Source: Spartinivicinus marinus
GTDB taxonomy: Bacteria > Pseudomonadota > Gammaproteobacteria > Pseudomonadales > Zooshikellaceae
Assembly: GCF_026309355.1 (NCBI RefSeq)
Contig: NZ_JAPJZK010000001.1
Coordinates: forward strand, 4,980,501 to 5,044,500
DNA length: 64,000 nt
Direction: 5' to 3'
Of the stretch, positions 1 through 8,624 are shown piece after piece (the stretch's first letter is position 1; each line of letters begins with the position of its first letter). Made by a program: the position numbers and the translations under genes. The notes below the pieces were generated by a model that had not been told where the DNA came from, ran no database searches, and worked only from the letters and a program-made list of their open reading frames with translations.

Positions 1-1748
1 TCATTAATTTCGTGGTAGTCACTAAAGGGGCGGGCCGTATATCTGAAGTCAGTGCAAGGTTCACCCTGGATGCGATGCCAGGTAAACAAATGGCCATTGA
101 TGCTGATTTAAATGCGGGCCTGATTAATCAGGATGAAGCCCGTACACGGCGGACAGAAGTGGGTCAGGAGGCTGATTTTTATGGTTCAATGGATGGTGCC
201 AGTAAGTTTGTTCGGGGTGATGCAGTTGCAGGGCTTTTAATTTTATTTATAAATATTATTGGTGGTTTGAGTATTGGGATGATTCAGCATGATTTATCTT
301 TTCCTGTGGCCATGCAGAATTATTCATTACTAACGATTGGCGATGGGTTAGTCGCGCAAATTCCTTCCTTATTACTATCAACAGCAGCTGCCATTATTGT
401 GACTAGGGTGTCTGATGCGAAAGATATGGGCCACCAAGTTATTCAACAAATGTTTGCTACACCTAAGGCGTTGGGTGTGGCTGCAGCCATTTTAATAGTG
501 ATGGGATCTATCCCAGGAATGCCTCATTTGGCTTTTTTGGGGTTGGGCTTATTAGCCGCAGGTGGGGCTTTCTTGATTCATCGTCGGGCTCAGCCAAAAG
601 TGAAAACAACAGGAGAAGGGCAATTGCCTGCTGCACCAGGTCAGGAAACAGCAGAATCAGCAGGGGTATCTGCAGCAGCACCGGAGGTAAAAGAGTTAGG
701 TTGGGATGATGTTACCCCGGTCGATATGATTGGTTTAGAAGTTGGTTATCGGCTAATTCCTCTTGTGGATAAGACGCAGGGAGGAGAGTTGTTGAGCCGA
801 ATTAAAGGGGTCAGAAAAAAATTGTCTCAAGAGCTGGGGTTTTTGATGCCTTCGGTGCATATTCGTGACAACCTGGATTTATTACCCAACGCCTATCGTA
901 TAACGTTAATGGGGGTGACAATCAGTGAGGCAGAAGTACACCCAGATCGTGACTTGGCAATTAACCCTGGTCAAGTTTTTGGCTCATTACAAGGGATTGA
1001 AGCCAAGGACCCTGCGTTTGGTTTGGATGCCATTTGGATTGAGTCAAACTTAAAGGAGCAAGCCCAAACCTTGGGCTATACCGTAGTGGATGCATCCACC
1101 GTGGTTGCTACACATTTAAATCAGATTATCCATAAACATGCCCATGAGTTGATTGGTCATGAAGAAGTACAACAGATGTTGGACTTATTAGCCAAGCAGT
1201 CGCCGAAGCTGGCTGAAGATTTAGTACCCAATAAATTATCCATCAGTTTATTACTAAAAGTGCTGCAGAATTTATTACTGGAAAAAGTCCCAGTTAGAGA
1301 TATTCGAACCATTGCCGAAGCTTTGGCGGAAGCTGCAATGATCAGTCAAGATCCTGCCACACTCACCGCCGCTGCCAGAGAGGCTTTATCTCGATCTATC
1401 GTCCAAGGGTTGGTGGGTACTGACCTGCAAATTCCGGTCGTTACTTTAGCACCTCAGTTGGAACAGATGTTGCTGCAGTCTGTACAACAAGCGAAACAGT
1501 CTGGTGCTGCAACGATTGACTCAGTTGTGTTAGAACCGGGTATGGCAGAGCAGTTACAGCAGTCTTTGGCTGAAGCTTGTCAGCGGCAAGAGCTAGCCGG
1601 AAAACCTGCCATATTATTGGTGGCAGCACTGATCAGGCCGTTTTTAGCTCGATTTGCCCGGTTTGGTGTGCCGAATTTACATGTGCTTTCTTACCAGGAA
1701 GTACCTGATAACAAGCAGGTCACAATAGAAGCAACCGTCGGCCAGTAA
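1..1748 (+). CDS. flhA: Flagellar export gate protein FlhA, 5' end outside the window
   Basis: This is the C-terminal 581 or so residues of FlhA; the reading frame is open to the first base (frame beginning at base 3), so the GTG at 12 is not the true start. FlhA is the inner-membrane export gate of the flagellar type III apparatus. The visible part begins inside the conserved cytoplasmic loop (GRISEVSARFTLDAMPGKQ). It then has the last transmembrane helices, including LLILFINIIGGLSIGM and a pair around 'ALGVAAAILIVMG', a short Ala/Pro-rich linker, and the large cytoplasmic FlhA_C domain that forms the nonameric ring and docks chaperone-substrate complexes. It is followed by flhF, flhG and fliA on the same strand, the order known from Pseudomonas and Vibrio. 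Confidence 0.97.
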   Translation, partial: INFVVVTKGAGRISEVSARFTLDAMPGKQMAIDADLNAGLINQDEARTRRTEVGQEADFYGSMDGASKFVRGDAVAGLLILFINIIGGLSIGMIQHDLSFPVAMQNYSLLTIGDGLVAQIPSLLLSTAAAIIVTRVSDAKDMGHQVIQQMFATPKALGVAAAILIVMGSIPGMPHLAFLGLGLLAAGGAFLIHRRAQPKVKTTGEGQLPAAPGQETAESAGVSAAAPEVKELGWDDVTPVDMIGLEVGYRLIPLVDKTQGGELLSRIKGVRKKLSQELGFLMPSVHIRDNLDLLPNAYRITLMGVTISEAEVHPDRDLAINPGQVFGSLQGIEAKDPAFGLDAIWIESNLKEQAQTLGYTVVDASTVVATHLNQIIHKHAHELIGHEEVQQMLDLLAKQSPKLAEDLVPNKLSISLLLKVLQNLLLEKVPVRDIRTIAEALAEAAMISQDPATLTAAAREALSRSIVQGLVGTDLQIPVVTLAPQLEQMLLQSVQQAKQSGAATIDSVVLEPGMAEQLQQSLAEACQRQELAGKPAILLVAALIRPFLARFARFGVPNLHVLSYQEVPDNKQVTIEATVGQ

Positions 1749-1878
1749 CATAATTAGCCAGCAATAAGGCTGGTTAAGGTAAGGCTACATGGTGAGTCTA
1801 AACAACTTACGTGGAACGTTGCGCCAAAAGACTTAAGTTGTAGTGTTTTGGCCGTTGAGTGCGCAGGGGTTAAGTGGC

Positions 1879-3201
1879 ATGACAATAAAACGTTATTTTG
1901 CAGCGGATATGCGACAAGCCATGCGGCTGGTGAAAAATGATCTAGGGCTTGATGCAACGATTTTAAATCAACAAAAAGTGGCGGGGGGGGTTGAGGTATT
2001 AGCGACTTTAGAATTACCCCAGCCAACCAGGCCACCAGGTCCTGTGACACCTGAACCTTTATTAAATGAGGAAAAACAACAGCTGCGTGTGGCAATTAAC
2101 CAAGCGAAGCAGGTGATTAATCGTGCTCAGCAGGGCAGTGCTACAACAACCGATGTGAATTTACAGCTGCGGGCAACGTCTGGCGTAAAGTCAGCTGATA
2201 AAATGGATACGACAGTAACATCTGTTGTACAACCTAATGTCACTGATCATCAATTTAGTGCATTGCAAAATGAAGTCAGTGGGATGCGGGCATTACTAGA
2301 ACAACAGTTAGGGCAGTTGGGCTGGTTAAAATACTGTAAGCAAAATCCGGCTAAGGCACAGCTTTGGAAAAAATTACAGGCGATAGGTTTTAGTGGCCAT
2401 TATTGTCAACAGTTACTAGCGAATTTACCTCTACAACAACAAGGCCTTGATGCTTGGCGACATGTATTGGCCAATCTGGTGAAGAAATTACCTATTACCT
2501 CTAAAGATATTGTTGATCAAGGGGGGATTTTTGCTTGTGTCGGTCCTACTGGCGCAGGGAAAACGACGACTATTGGTAAACTTGCTACCCGTTATGCATT
2601 AAAACACGGTACCGATAAACTGGCATTAGTCACCATGGACACCTTTCGAATTGGTGCCACGGACCAAATTAAAACCTTGGGTAAAATATTAAATGTACCC
2701 GTTAAAGTGGTGGGAGATGGCCAGCAATTACAAGCCGTGTTAGATAGCTTTCAGAAAAAATCGTTGGTCTTAATTGATACGGCGGGGCTTAATCACCAAG
2801 ATCCCAAATTGCAGCTACAATTATCTATATTGAATCAGGTGAGGCCAATGGTGCGAAGCTTGCTGGTTTTAGCGACAACCAGCCAGCAACAAGTGCTGCA
2901 AGTGGCTTATAACATATATAGTCAAACTCGGTTGGTAGGGGGGGTGTTAACTAAACTGGATGAGGCTTCCAGGCTGGGGGAAGCAATTGAGCTGCTAATG
3001 GATAAACACCTTGCGGTTTCTTATGTCACTGATGGCCAGCGGATTCCGGATGATATTCACCAAGCACGAGCTTATCAATTGATTAGTCGTGCGGTGGCCC
3101 TCAGCCAACATGCTGAGTTAGCAGAAAATGAGCTAATGTCAGCTTATATGCAGGCCAATCCTGTAGCTGTAACACCTCCTATGCAAGCCAATGTTGGTTA
3201 A
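1879..3201 (+). CDS. flhF: Flagellar GTPase FlhF (polar flagellum placement)
   Basis: FlhF is an SRP-type GTPase that sets the place of polar flagellum assembly. I prefer the ATG at 1879 (MTIKRYFAADMRQAM), because family members begin with this N-terminal motif and a weak AGGGG lies about 10 bases upstream; the frame is open back to 1843. The 440-residue product has a variable basic/Gln-rich N-terminal region and a helical N domain. The NG GTPase follows, with P-loop GPTGAGKTT near residues 222-230, then DTFRIGATDQ, LIDTAGL and TKLDEASRLG. Length matches the family (about 430-500). It sits between flhA and its antagonist flhG, with which it sets flagellar number and position. A run of eight G bases near 1983 is inside the variable region and does not break the frame. 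Confidence 0.95.
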   Translation: MTIKRYFAADMRQAMRLVKNDLGLDATILNQQKVAGGVEVLATLELPQPTRPPGPVTPEPLLNEEKQQLRVAINQAKQVINRAQQGSATTTDVNLQLRATSGVKSADKMDTTVTSVVQPNVTDHQFSALQNEVSGMRALLEQQLGQLGWLKYCKQNPAKAQLWKKLQAIGFSGHYCQQLLANLPLQQQGLDAWRHVLANLVKKLPITSKDIVDQGGIFACVGPTGAGKTTTIGKLATRYALKHGTDKLALVTMDTFRIGATDQIKTLGKILNVPVKVVGDGQQLQAVLDSFQKKSLVLIDTAGLNHQDPKLQLQLSILNQVRPMVRSLLVLATTSQQQVLQVAYNIYSQTRLVGGVLTKLDEASRLGEAIELLMDKHLAVSYVTDGQRIPDDIHQARAYQLISRAVALSQHAELAENELMSAYMQANPVAVTPPMQANVG

Positions 3202-3381
3202 TAACCCTGTGCCCAATGAAAAGGGGATGAGAATAATAAATAAGGCGCTAAGGGGAGTACCTCCATATAGCGTGCTCCTTATTATCTGTACTCAGTTGAA
3301 GAGTATGGTGGCAATGAATGAGTTTTAGGAGGTTGATGCGATGAGCTATTCATTAAGGATATAACCAGGATTATTCCGCAT

Positions 3382-4203
3382 ATGATCAAACATCCAGTAC
3401 AAGTAGTGGCAGTGACCGGAGCAAAAGGGGGAGTAGGTAAAACAAATCTAGCAGTAAATTTGAGCATAGCATTGGCGGAACTGGGGCGGCGGGTGATGCT
3501 GCTAGATGCTGATTTAGGGTTGGCAAATGTAGATATTTTATTGGGCTTATCCCCGACTCGGAATATGGCAGATGTATTGGCTGGGCGCTGTGATTTAAGA
3601 GATATTATTTTACAAGGCCCGGGTGGTGTTCGAATTATTCCTGCTTCTTCCGGCACTCAGAAAATGACTGAGCTGAGTCCCCAGGAACATGCGGGAATGA
3701 TTTCAGCCTTCAGCGAGCTCAGTAACCAATTGGACATGCTAATCATCGATACCGCAGCGGGTATTTCCGATACGGTCATTAGTTTTGTTCGAGCGGCGCA
3801 AGAATTAATTATTGTTGTTACTGATGAGCCTACCTCAATTACTGATGCTTACGCTTTGATTAAATTATTGCACCGTGATTATGGTTTATTGCGGTTTCGA
3901 GTCGTGGCTAATATGGTGAGAACTCAGCAGGAAGGCCATAATATATATAATAAACTAGCCAATGTAACTGATCGATTTTTAGAAGTGGCACTGCAATATT
4001 TGGGTGCTATCCCGCAGGATGAGGCTGTACGAAAGGCTGTTATGCGGCAACGTGCTGTTATTGATATCTACCCCCGTTCTAAAGCTGCTGTGGCAATTCG
4101 AGCACTAGCACAAAAAGTCGATGCCTTTCCTCTCCCGTCATCACCGCGAGGTCATTTAGAATTTTTTATTGAAAACCTGGTTGCTGGTGAAGTAGGAAGG
4201 TAA
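3382..4203 (+). CDS. flhG: Flagellar number regulator FlhG/FleN, MinD-like ATPase
   Basis: This is a ParA/MinD-superfamily ATPase that restricts polar flagellum number, in Pseudomonas by restraining the activator FleQ. The deviant Walker A motif GAKGGVGKT is at residues 13-21, followed by LLDADLGLANVD and a switch II region (LIIDTAAGISD). The C-terminal tail is consistent with the amphipathic membrane-binding helix of this family. The 273-residue length is typical. The ATG at 3382 has an AGGA about 10 bases upstream. A 180-bp spacer separates it from flhF and holds an imperfect hairpin (GCGCTA near 3244 against TAGCGT near 3269). It runs into fliA with an 11-bp gap. Confidence 0.95.
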   Translation: MIKHPVQVVAVTGAKGGVGKTNLAVNLSIALAELGRRVMLLDADLGLANVDILLGLSPTRNMADVLAGRCDLRDIILQGPGGVRIIPASSGTQKMTELSPQEHAGMISAFSELSNQLDMLIIDTAAGISDTVISFVRAAQELIIVVTDEPTSITDAYALIKLLHRDYGLLRFRVVANMVRTQQEGHNIYNKLANVTDRFLEVALQYLGAIPQDEAVRKAVMRQRAVIDIYPRSKAAVAIRALAQKVDAFPLPSSPRGHLEFFIENLVAGEVGR

Positions 4204-4214
4204 TAGGCAATTTT

Positions 4215-4952
4215 ATGGTGTCGAATGAAGCCGGTTTGTATTCTAAGTCAGGACAGCAATTTAACCAGCAATTAATTGAACAATATACTGGTTTAGTGAA
4301 ACGAATTGCCCATCATTTAGCTGCCCGGCTGCCATCTCAGGTGCAATTAGATGATTTATTACAAGCAGGCATGATAGGCCTATTAGAGGCTGCTAAAAAG
4401 TATGATGGGAGCAAAGGTGCCACCTTTGAAACCTATGCGGGTATTCGCATTCGCGGCGCTATGCTTGATGAAATTCGCAAAGGGGATTGGGTACCTCGCT
4501 CGGTACATCGAAATAGTCGGCGGATTACAGAAGCAATCAGTGGGCTTGAAGCGAGACTTGGACGCGACGCAAAAGATGGAGAAATTGCAGAAGAATTAGG
4601 ATTGAGCTTAACTGAATACCATCAGCTGTTAAGTGATACAGCTTCAAGCCGGTTATTTAGCTTTGAAGAATTACTGAGTAGCCAAGATGGAAGGCACTCT
4701 TGGTTAGCGGATCAACAACAATCATCGCCGCCAACCAAGCATCAAACTGAGCAATTTAAAAAAGCACTGGCTAAAGCCATTGCCACGCTACCGGAACGAG
4801 AGCAGTTATTGCTCTCACTCTATTATGACGAAGAGCTTAACCTCAAGGAAATTGGCATGGTATTGGGGGTGAGTGAGTCACGTGTAAGTCAGCTTCACAG
4901 TCAAGCTGCTGCTCGGCTTCGAGCACGTCTGCAAGACTGGGCAGTTGAATAG
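4215..4952 (+). CDS. fliA: Flagellar sigma factor FliA (sigma-28)
   Basis: FliA is the alternative sigma factor for late flagellar and chemotaxis genes, normally held inactive by FlgM until hook completion. The 245-residue protein lacks region 1.1. It shows region 2 (DDLLQAGMIGLLEAAKKYD, then FETYAGIRIRGAMLDEIR), region 3 (RDAKDGEIAEELGLS) and a region 4 helix-turn-helix (LNLKEIGMVLGVSESRVSQ). All parts expected for promoter recognition and core binding are present. It lies 11 bp after flhG and is followed by cheY after an 81-bp spacer, so the chemotaxis genes could have their own promoter; I could not identify a convincing sigma-28 consensus there. Confidence 0.96.
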   Translation: MVSNEAGLYSKSGQQFNQQLIEQYTGLVKRIAHHLAARLPSQVQLDDLLQAGMIGLLEAAKKYDGSKGATFETYAGIRIRGAMLDEIRKGDWVPRSVHRNSRRITEAISGLEARLGRDAKDGEIAEELGLSLTEYHQLLSDTASSRLFSFEELLSSQDGRHSWLADQQQSSPPTKHQTEQFKKALAKAIATLPEREQLLLSLYYDEELNLKEIGMVLGVSESRVSQLHSQAAARLRARLQDWAVE

Positions 4953-5033
4953 ACTGGCACCCTCTTAATGACCTACTAGACTAGTAAGTTAGATGTTCAG
5001 CACAAACATCAATGTGGCTTGATGGAGGTCGCT

Positions 5034-5426
5034 TTGGACAAAAATATGAAAATTCTGATCGTAGATGATTTCTCTACGATGAGACGGATTATAAAAAACT
5101 TGTTACGTGACTTAGGTTTCACTAATACGTCAGAAGCTGATGACGGGCAAACTGCACTACCTATGTTGCAAAGTGGTGGCTTTGATTTTCTGGTGACCGA
5201 CTGGAATATGCCGGGTATGACAGGTATTGACTTACTCAAAGCTGTAAGGGCAGACCCAAAACTAAATGCACTTCCTGTTTTAATGGTAACTGCTGAAGCC
5301 AAGCGCGATCAGATTATTGAAGCTGCTCAGGCCGGTGTGAATGGCTATGTAGTAAAACCTTTTACTGCTGCGGTGTTGAAGGAGAAAATCGAAAAGATTT
5401 TCGAGCGTGTTGAAGCAGGTGGTTAA
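5034..5426 (+). CDS. cheY: Chemotaxis response regulator CheY
   Basis: CheY is a single-domain receiver that, when phosphorylated by CheA, binds the flagellar switch. It has the acidic pair (IVDDFS), phosphoacceptor Asp56 in VTDWNMPG, the conserved Thr in MVTAEA, and Lys in VVKPFT. I place the start at the TTG at 5034 because a clear GGAGG (5024-5028) sits five bases upstream. An ATG at 5046 would still give a complete domain but is too far from that site, and upstream codons from 5019 would place the ribosome-binding site inside the gene. The 130-residue product is the usual size. cheZ follows after 9 bp. Confidence 0.95.
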   Translation: MDKNMKILIVDDFSTMRRIIKNLLRDLGFTNTSEADDGQTALPMLQSGGFDFLVTDWNMPGMTGIDLLKAVRADPKLNALPVLMVTAEAKRDQIIEAAQAGVNGYVVKPFTAAVLKEKIEKIFERVEAGG

Positions 5427-5435
5427 GAGGTATAT

Positions 5436-6224
5436 ATGTCGCTGCTTGATAAATTAAAAGACCAGGCACCCACTGAATTTGAAACGAGCCTGAAAGAGCA
5501 GGCTCAAAAAATGGTGGAGCATCTGGAAAAAGGCAATTTAAAAGATGCCATAGAAGTCATTCAGGAAATTAACGAGGTTAGGGATAAAAGCTTATATAAA
5601 GAGGTAGGCAGACTAACCCGGGCATTACATGAGTCGATTCGAAACTTTCATGTTGAAGCGGGGCTGGCAGGTGGCGATCAAGAAAATATGTCAGATATGG
5701 TGGACGCTTCTGATCGTTTGGAATATGTCACAAAGATGACTGAAAGTGCGGCAAATACCACCATGGATTTGGTGGATAACTGTATGCCGATAGTCGGTGA
5801 ATTAAAGTCTGATGCTCATAGCTTACGAGATGAGTGGTCAAAAATTCGCAAGCGACAAATGAACCCTGATGAATTTAGAAAGCTTTATAAACAGATGGAT
5901 GAGTTTTTAGATCGCAGTGAAAAACAAGTTAATCAAGTCCATAGCAACTTAACTGAAATTTTAGTTGCACAAAATTATCAGGACTTAACTGGTCAGGTTA
6001 TTAAAAGAGTCGTTGAGCTTGTTCAGCAGGTAGAAGACAGTTTAGTTGACCTCGTCAGGATGGCGGGTCAGGTAGATAAACTGACTGGTATTGAACATGA
6101 AATAACAGTAACTGAAGAAGATTCTATCGCTGCTGAAGGTCCACAAATCAAAGCAGAGGAACGGGTCGATGTAGTGTCAGGCCAAGATGATGTTGATGAT
6201 TTGCTTTCTAGTTTGGGGTTTTAG
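5436..6224 (+). CDS. cheZ: CheY-P phosphatase CheZ
   Basis: CheZ dephosphorylates CheY-P to terminate the chemotaxis signal. The 262-residue protein is almost entirely helical, as expected for the long four-helix bundle dimer. The catalytic region is visible as ILVAQNYQDLTGQVIKR, with the active-site Gln in YQDLTGQ. It ends in an acidic linker and the peptide DDVDDLLSSLGF, which matches the CheY-binding C-terminal helix of the family. It sits between cheY and cheA, with spacers of 9 and 12 bp, so all three are probably co-transcribed. Confidence 0.95.
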   Translation: MSLLDKLKDQAPTEFETSLKEQAQKMVEHLEKGNLKDAIEVIQEINEVRDKSLYKEVGRLTRALHESIRNFHVEAGLAGGDQENMSDMVDASDRLEYVTKMTESAANTTMDLVDNCMPIVGELKSDAHSLRDEWSKIRKRQMNPDEFRKLYKQMDEFLDRSEKQVNQVHSNLTEILVAQNYQDLTGQVIKRVVELVQQVEDSLVDLVRMAGQVDKLTGIEHEITVTEEDSIAAEGPQIKAEERVDVVSGQDDVDDLLSSLGF

Positions 6225-6236
6225 GGGAGCTGTCTC

Positions 6237-8582
6237 ATGAGTTTCGAGGCTGATGAAGACATCCTGCAGGATTTTTTAGTCGAAGCCGGAGAAATCTTAG
6301 AGCTGCTTTCTGAACAGCTCGTTGACCTGGAAAATAGCCCCGATGATATGGATTTATTAAATGCTATTTTCCGGGGATTCCACACCGTTAAAGGAGGAGC
6401 AGGGTTTCTTCAATTAAATAGTCTTGTTGACTGCTGTCATGTGGCTGAAAACGTTTTTGATATGCTGCGTAACGGGCAGCGGAAGGTCTCGACTGAATTA
6501 ATGGATGTGGTGTTGCAAGCACTCGATACCATTAATGAAATGTTCAGCCAGGTACGTGACCGGGTTGAGCCAACACCTGCTGATCCTGAGTTATTAAAGG
6601 CTCTGGCTGACTTAGCCCAGCCTGAAGGGGCTGCACCTGCCGCAGAAGCAGCTGCACCGCCGGAACCTGCACCTACTGAACCAGAGCCAGCCTCCACCAC
6701 ACCCCAGCAACCGACTGCGAATGCTGGCACTGAAGGAGGGGGGGATATCACTGATGCAGAGTTTGAAAAGCTGTTAGATGCAGTGGCAGATGAATCATCA
6801 GAGGTTAAAGCGGCAGCGCCAACCGCCGCTGGTGGTGATGAAATTACTGAGGATGAGTTTGAAGCGCTGTTGGACCAATTACATGGCAGTGGTCCTGTCA
6901 GTAGTGACGCAGCAACACCGCCTGAACCTCCCGCTAAAGCAGCTGAACCTGCACCAGCCACTACTTCGGCTGCAGCGCCACCCAGTGGTAGTGATGAAAT
7001 TACAGAAGATGAGTTTGAGGCCCTGTTGAATGAGTTGCATGGCGGGAGTGCTCCAGTTGGCCAGGCTACTACTCCAGCTGAAACAGCGGAGGCTCCACCC
7101 GCTGCGACTACACCTGCTGCCCCTGCAGGCGCTCCAGCAGCTGCCGCAGCCAAAACAGGAAGCGACTTGATAACGGAAGCTGAGTTTGAAAGCCTGCTAG
7201 ATGAACTACAAGGGAGCCCTCCTGCTGCACCTACTAAGCCTGCGGCAGCTTCCCCTCCACCAGCACAACCAGCCGCTACTGCGGCGCCAGTCAAACGAGA
7301 GCCACCGGCAGCAGCACCTCCAGCCAGTCCACCTAAACCGCCTGCGGCAGCCGAAGCCCGTCAACCAGCGGGTGGTGGCGGCAAACCCGCGCCAGCCAAA
7401 GAAGCACCGGCAGCAGAAGCAACCGTTCGGGTGGATACTGCGCGACTTGATGACATCATGAACATGGTCGGTGAGCTGGTGTTAGTCAGGAATCGATTGG
7501 TCAGGTTGGGTAACAAAAGTGGCGATGAGGTGCTATCAAAGGCCGTTGCCAACCTGGATGTAGTCACAGGTGACCTTCAGTTATCAGTGATGAAAACCCG
7601 GATGCAACCGATCAAGAAAGTATTTGGCCGGTTTCCTCGGGTAGTAAGGGATTTGGCTAGAAGCTTGAAAAAAGAAATTAATTTAGAGCTTGAAGGTGAA
7701 GAAACCGACCTAGATAAAAACCTAGTTGAAGCGTTAGCTGACCCTTTAGTGCATTTGGTCAGAAATGCGGTTGATCATGGTATTGAATCGCCAGAGGATC
7801 GTGAAAAAGCAGGTAAATCACGCAAAGGCACCGTCGTATTATCAGCCCAGCAAGAGGGCGATCATATTTTACTATCCATTGCGGATGACGGTGCAGGTAT
7901 GGACCCTGATAAATTAAGAGGAATTGCTGTTTCTCGCGGGATTTATGAACAGGATGCAGCGGATCGGCTATCGGATAACGAGTGTTATAACTTAATTTTT
8001 GCCCCCGGTTTTTCAACTAAAACTGAAATTACTGATATTTCTGGCCGTGGGGTGGGCATGGATGTCGTAAAAAATAAAATCTCTCAATTAAATGGCACCA
8101 TTAATATTGACTCAGTAAAAGGAGAAGGCTCTAAGCTTATTATTAAAGTGCCATTAACATTGGCAATTATGCCAACCTTAATGGTAATGCTGGAAAACCA
8201 AGCATTTGCTTTACCTCTAGTCAGTGTGAATGAAATTTTTCATCTGGATTTATCGAAAACTAATGTGGTAGATGGACAGGAAGTGGTGATTGTCAGAGAA
8301 AAAGCATTGCCACTGTTCCACTTAAAGCGTTGGTTAATTAATGGCAGACGATTTGATGAAAGTGATGTTACGAAGACAGAAGCTCATGTAGTCGTGGTAT
8401 CTGTAGGTACACAACGAGTGGGGTTTGTCGTCGATCAACTCATTGGGCAGGAAGAAGTGGTCATTAAACCCCTGGGACAGACCTTGCAAGGCACGCCTGG
8501 GATGGCGGGTGCCACCATTACAGGCGATGGGCGAATTGCATTAATTTTGGATGTGCCTAGCTTACTGAAAGAGTATGCATAA
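6237..8582 (+). CDS. cheA: Chemotaxis histidine kinase CheA
   Basis: CheA is the array kinase that phosphorylates CheY and CheB. P1 (HPt) carries phosphoacceptor His49 in FRGFHTVKGGAG. From about residue 125 to 395 there is a very long Ala/Pro-rich linker with four spaced copies of an acidic helical motif (IT.-.EFE.LL..L; beginning at residues 171, 203, 255 and 312) and no recognisable P2 domain. P3 dimerisation starts near residue 397 (VDTARLDDIMNMVGE). P4 has the N box (LVRNAVDHGIE) and G boxes (ADDGAGMD, GFSTK, GRGVGMD). A CheW-like P5 closes the protein. At 781 residues it is longer than enteric CheA (about 650), mostly because of the linker. It lies between cheZ and cheB. Confidence 0.97.
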   Translation: MSFEADEDILQDFLVEAGEILELLSEQLVDLENSPDDMDLLNAIFRGFHTVKGGAGFLQLNSLVDCCHVAENVFDMLRNGQRKVSTELMDVVLQALDTINEMFSQVRDRVEPTPADPELLKALADLAQPEGAAPAAEAAAPPEPAPTEPEPASTTPQQPTANAGTEGGGDITDAEFEKLLDAVADESSEVKAAAPTAAGGDEITEDEFEALLDQLHGSGPVSSDAATPPEPPAKAAEPAPATTSAAAPPSGSDEITEDEFEALLNELHGGSAPVGQATTPAETAEAPPAATTPAAPAGAPAAAAAKTGSDLITEAEFESLLDELQGSPPAAPTKPAAASPPPAQPAATAAPVKREPPAAAPPASPPKPPAAAEARQPAGGGGKPAPAKEAPAAEATVRVDTARLDDIMNMVGELVLVRNRLVRLGNKSGDEVLSKAVANLDVVTGDLQLSVMKTRMQPIKKVFGRFPRVVRDLARSLKKEINLELEGEETDLDKNLVEALADPLVHLVRNAVDHGIESPEDREKAGKSRKGTVVLSAQQEGDHILLSIADDGAGMDPDKLRGIAVSRGIYEQDAADRLSDNECYNLIFAPGFSTKTEITDISGRGVGMDVVKNKISQLNGTINIDSVKGEGSKLIIKVPLTLAIMPTLMVMLENQAFALPLVSVNEIFHLDLSKTNVVDGQEVVIVREKALPLFHLKRWLINGRRFDESDVTKTEAHVVVVSVGTQRVGFVVDQLIGQEEVVIKPLGQTLQGTPGMAGATITGDGRIALILDVPSLLKEYA

Positions 8583-8624
8583 ACATGGTATTGACTTTGT
8601 TAGCTAACAAACAGGAGCGACTGG

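Noticed and set aside
1981-1990. Run of eight G in flhF as possible frameshift site
   Set aside because: The flhF frame is intact on both sides and the run lies in the variable linker.
1754-2095. 113-codon minus-strand frame over the flhA-flhF junction
   Set aside because: Overlaps the conserved start of flhF and has no recognisable protein features.
3282-3656. 124-codon minus-strand frame over the flhG start
   Set aside because: Covers the flhG Walker A region on the wrong strand; composition is not protein-like.
6437-7294. 285-codon open frame antisense to cheA, Ala/Gly/Ser-rich
   Set aside because: It is the complement of the Ala/Pro-rich, GC-biased CheA linker; such sequence rarely yields stop codons on the other strand. 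No domain or ribosome-binding site.
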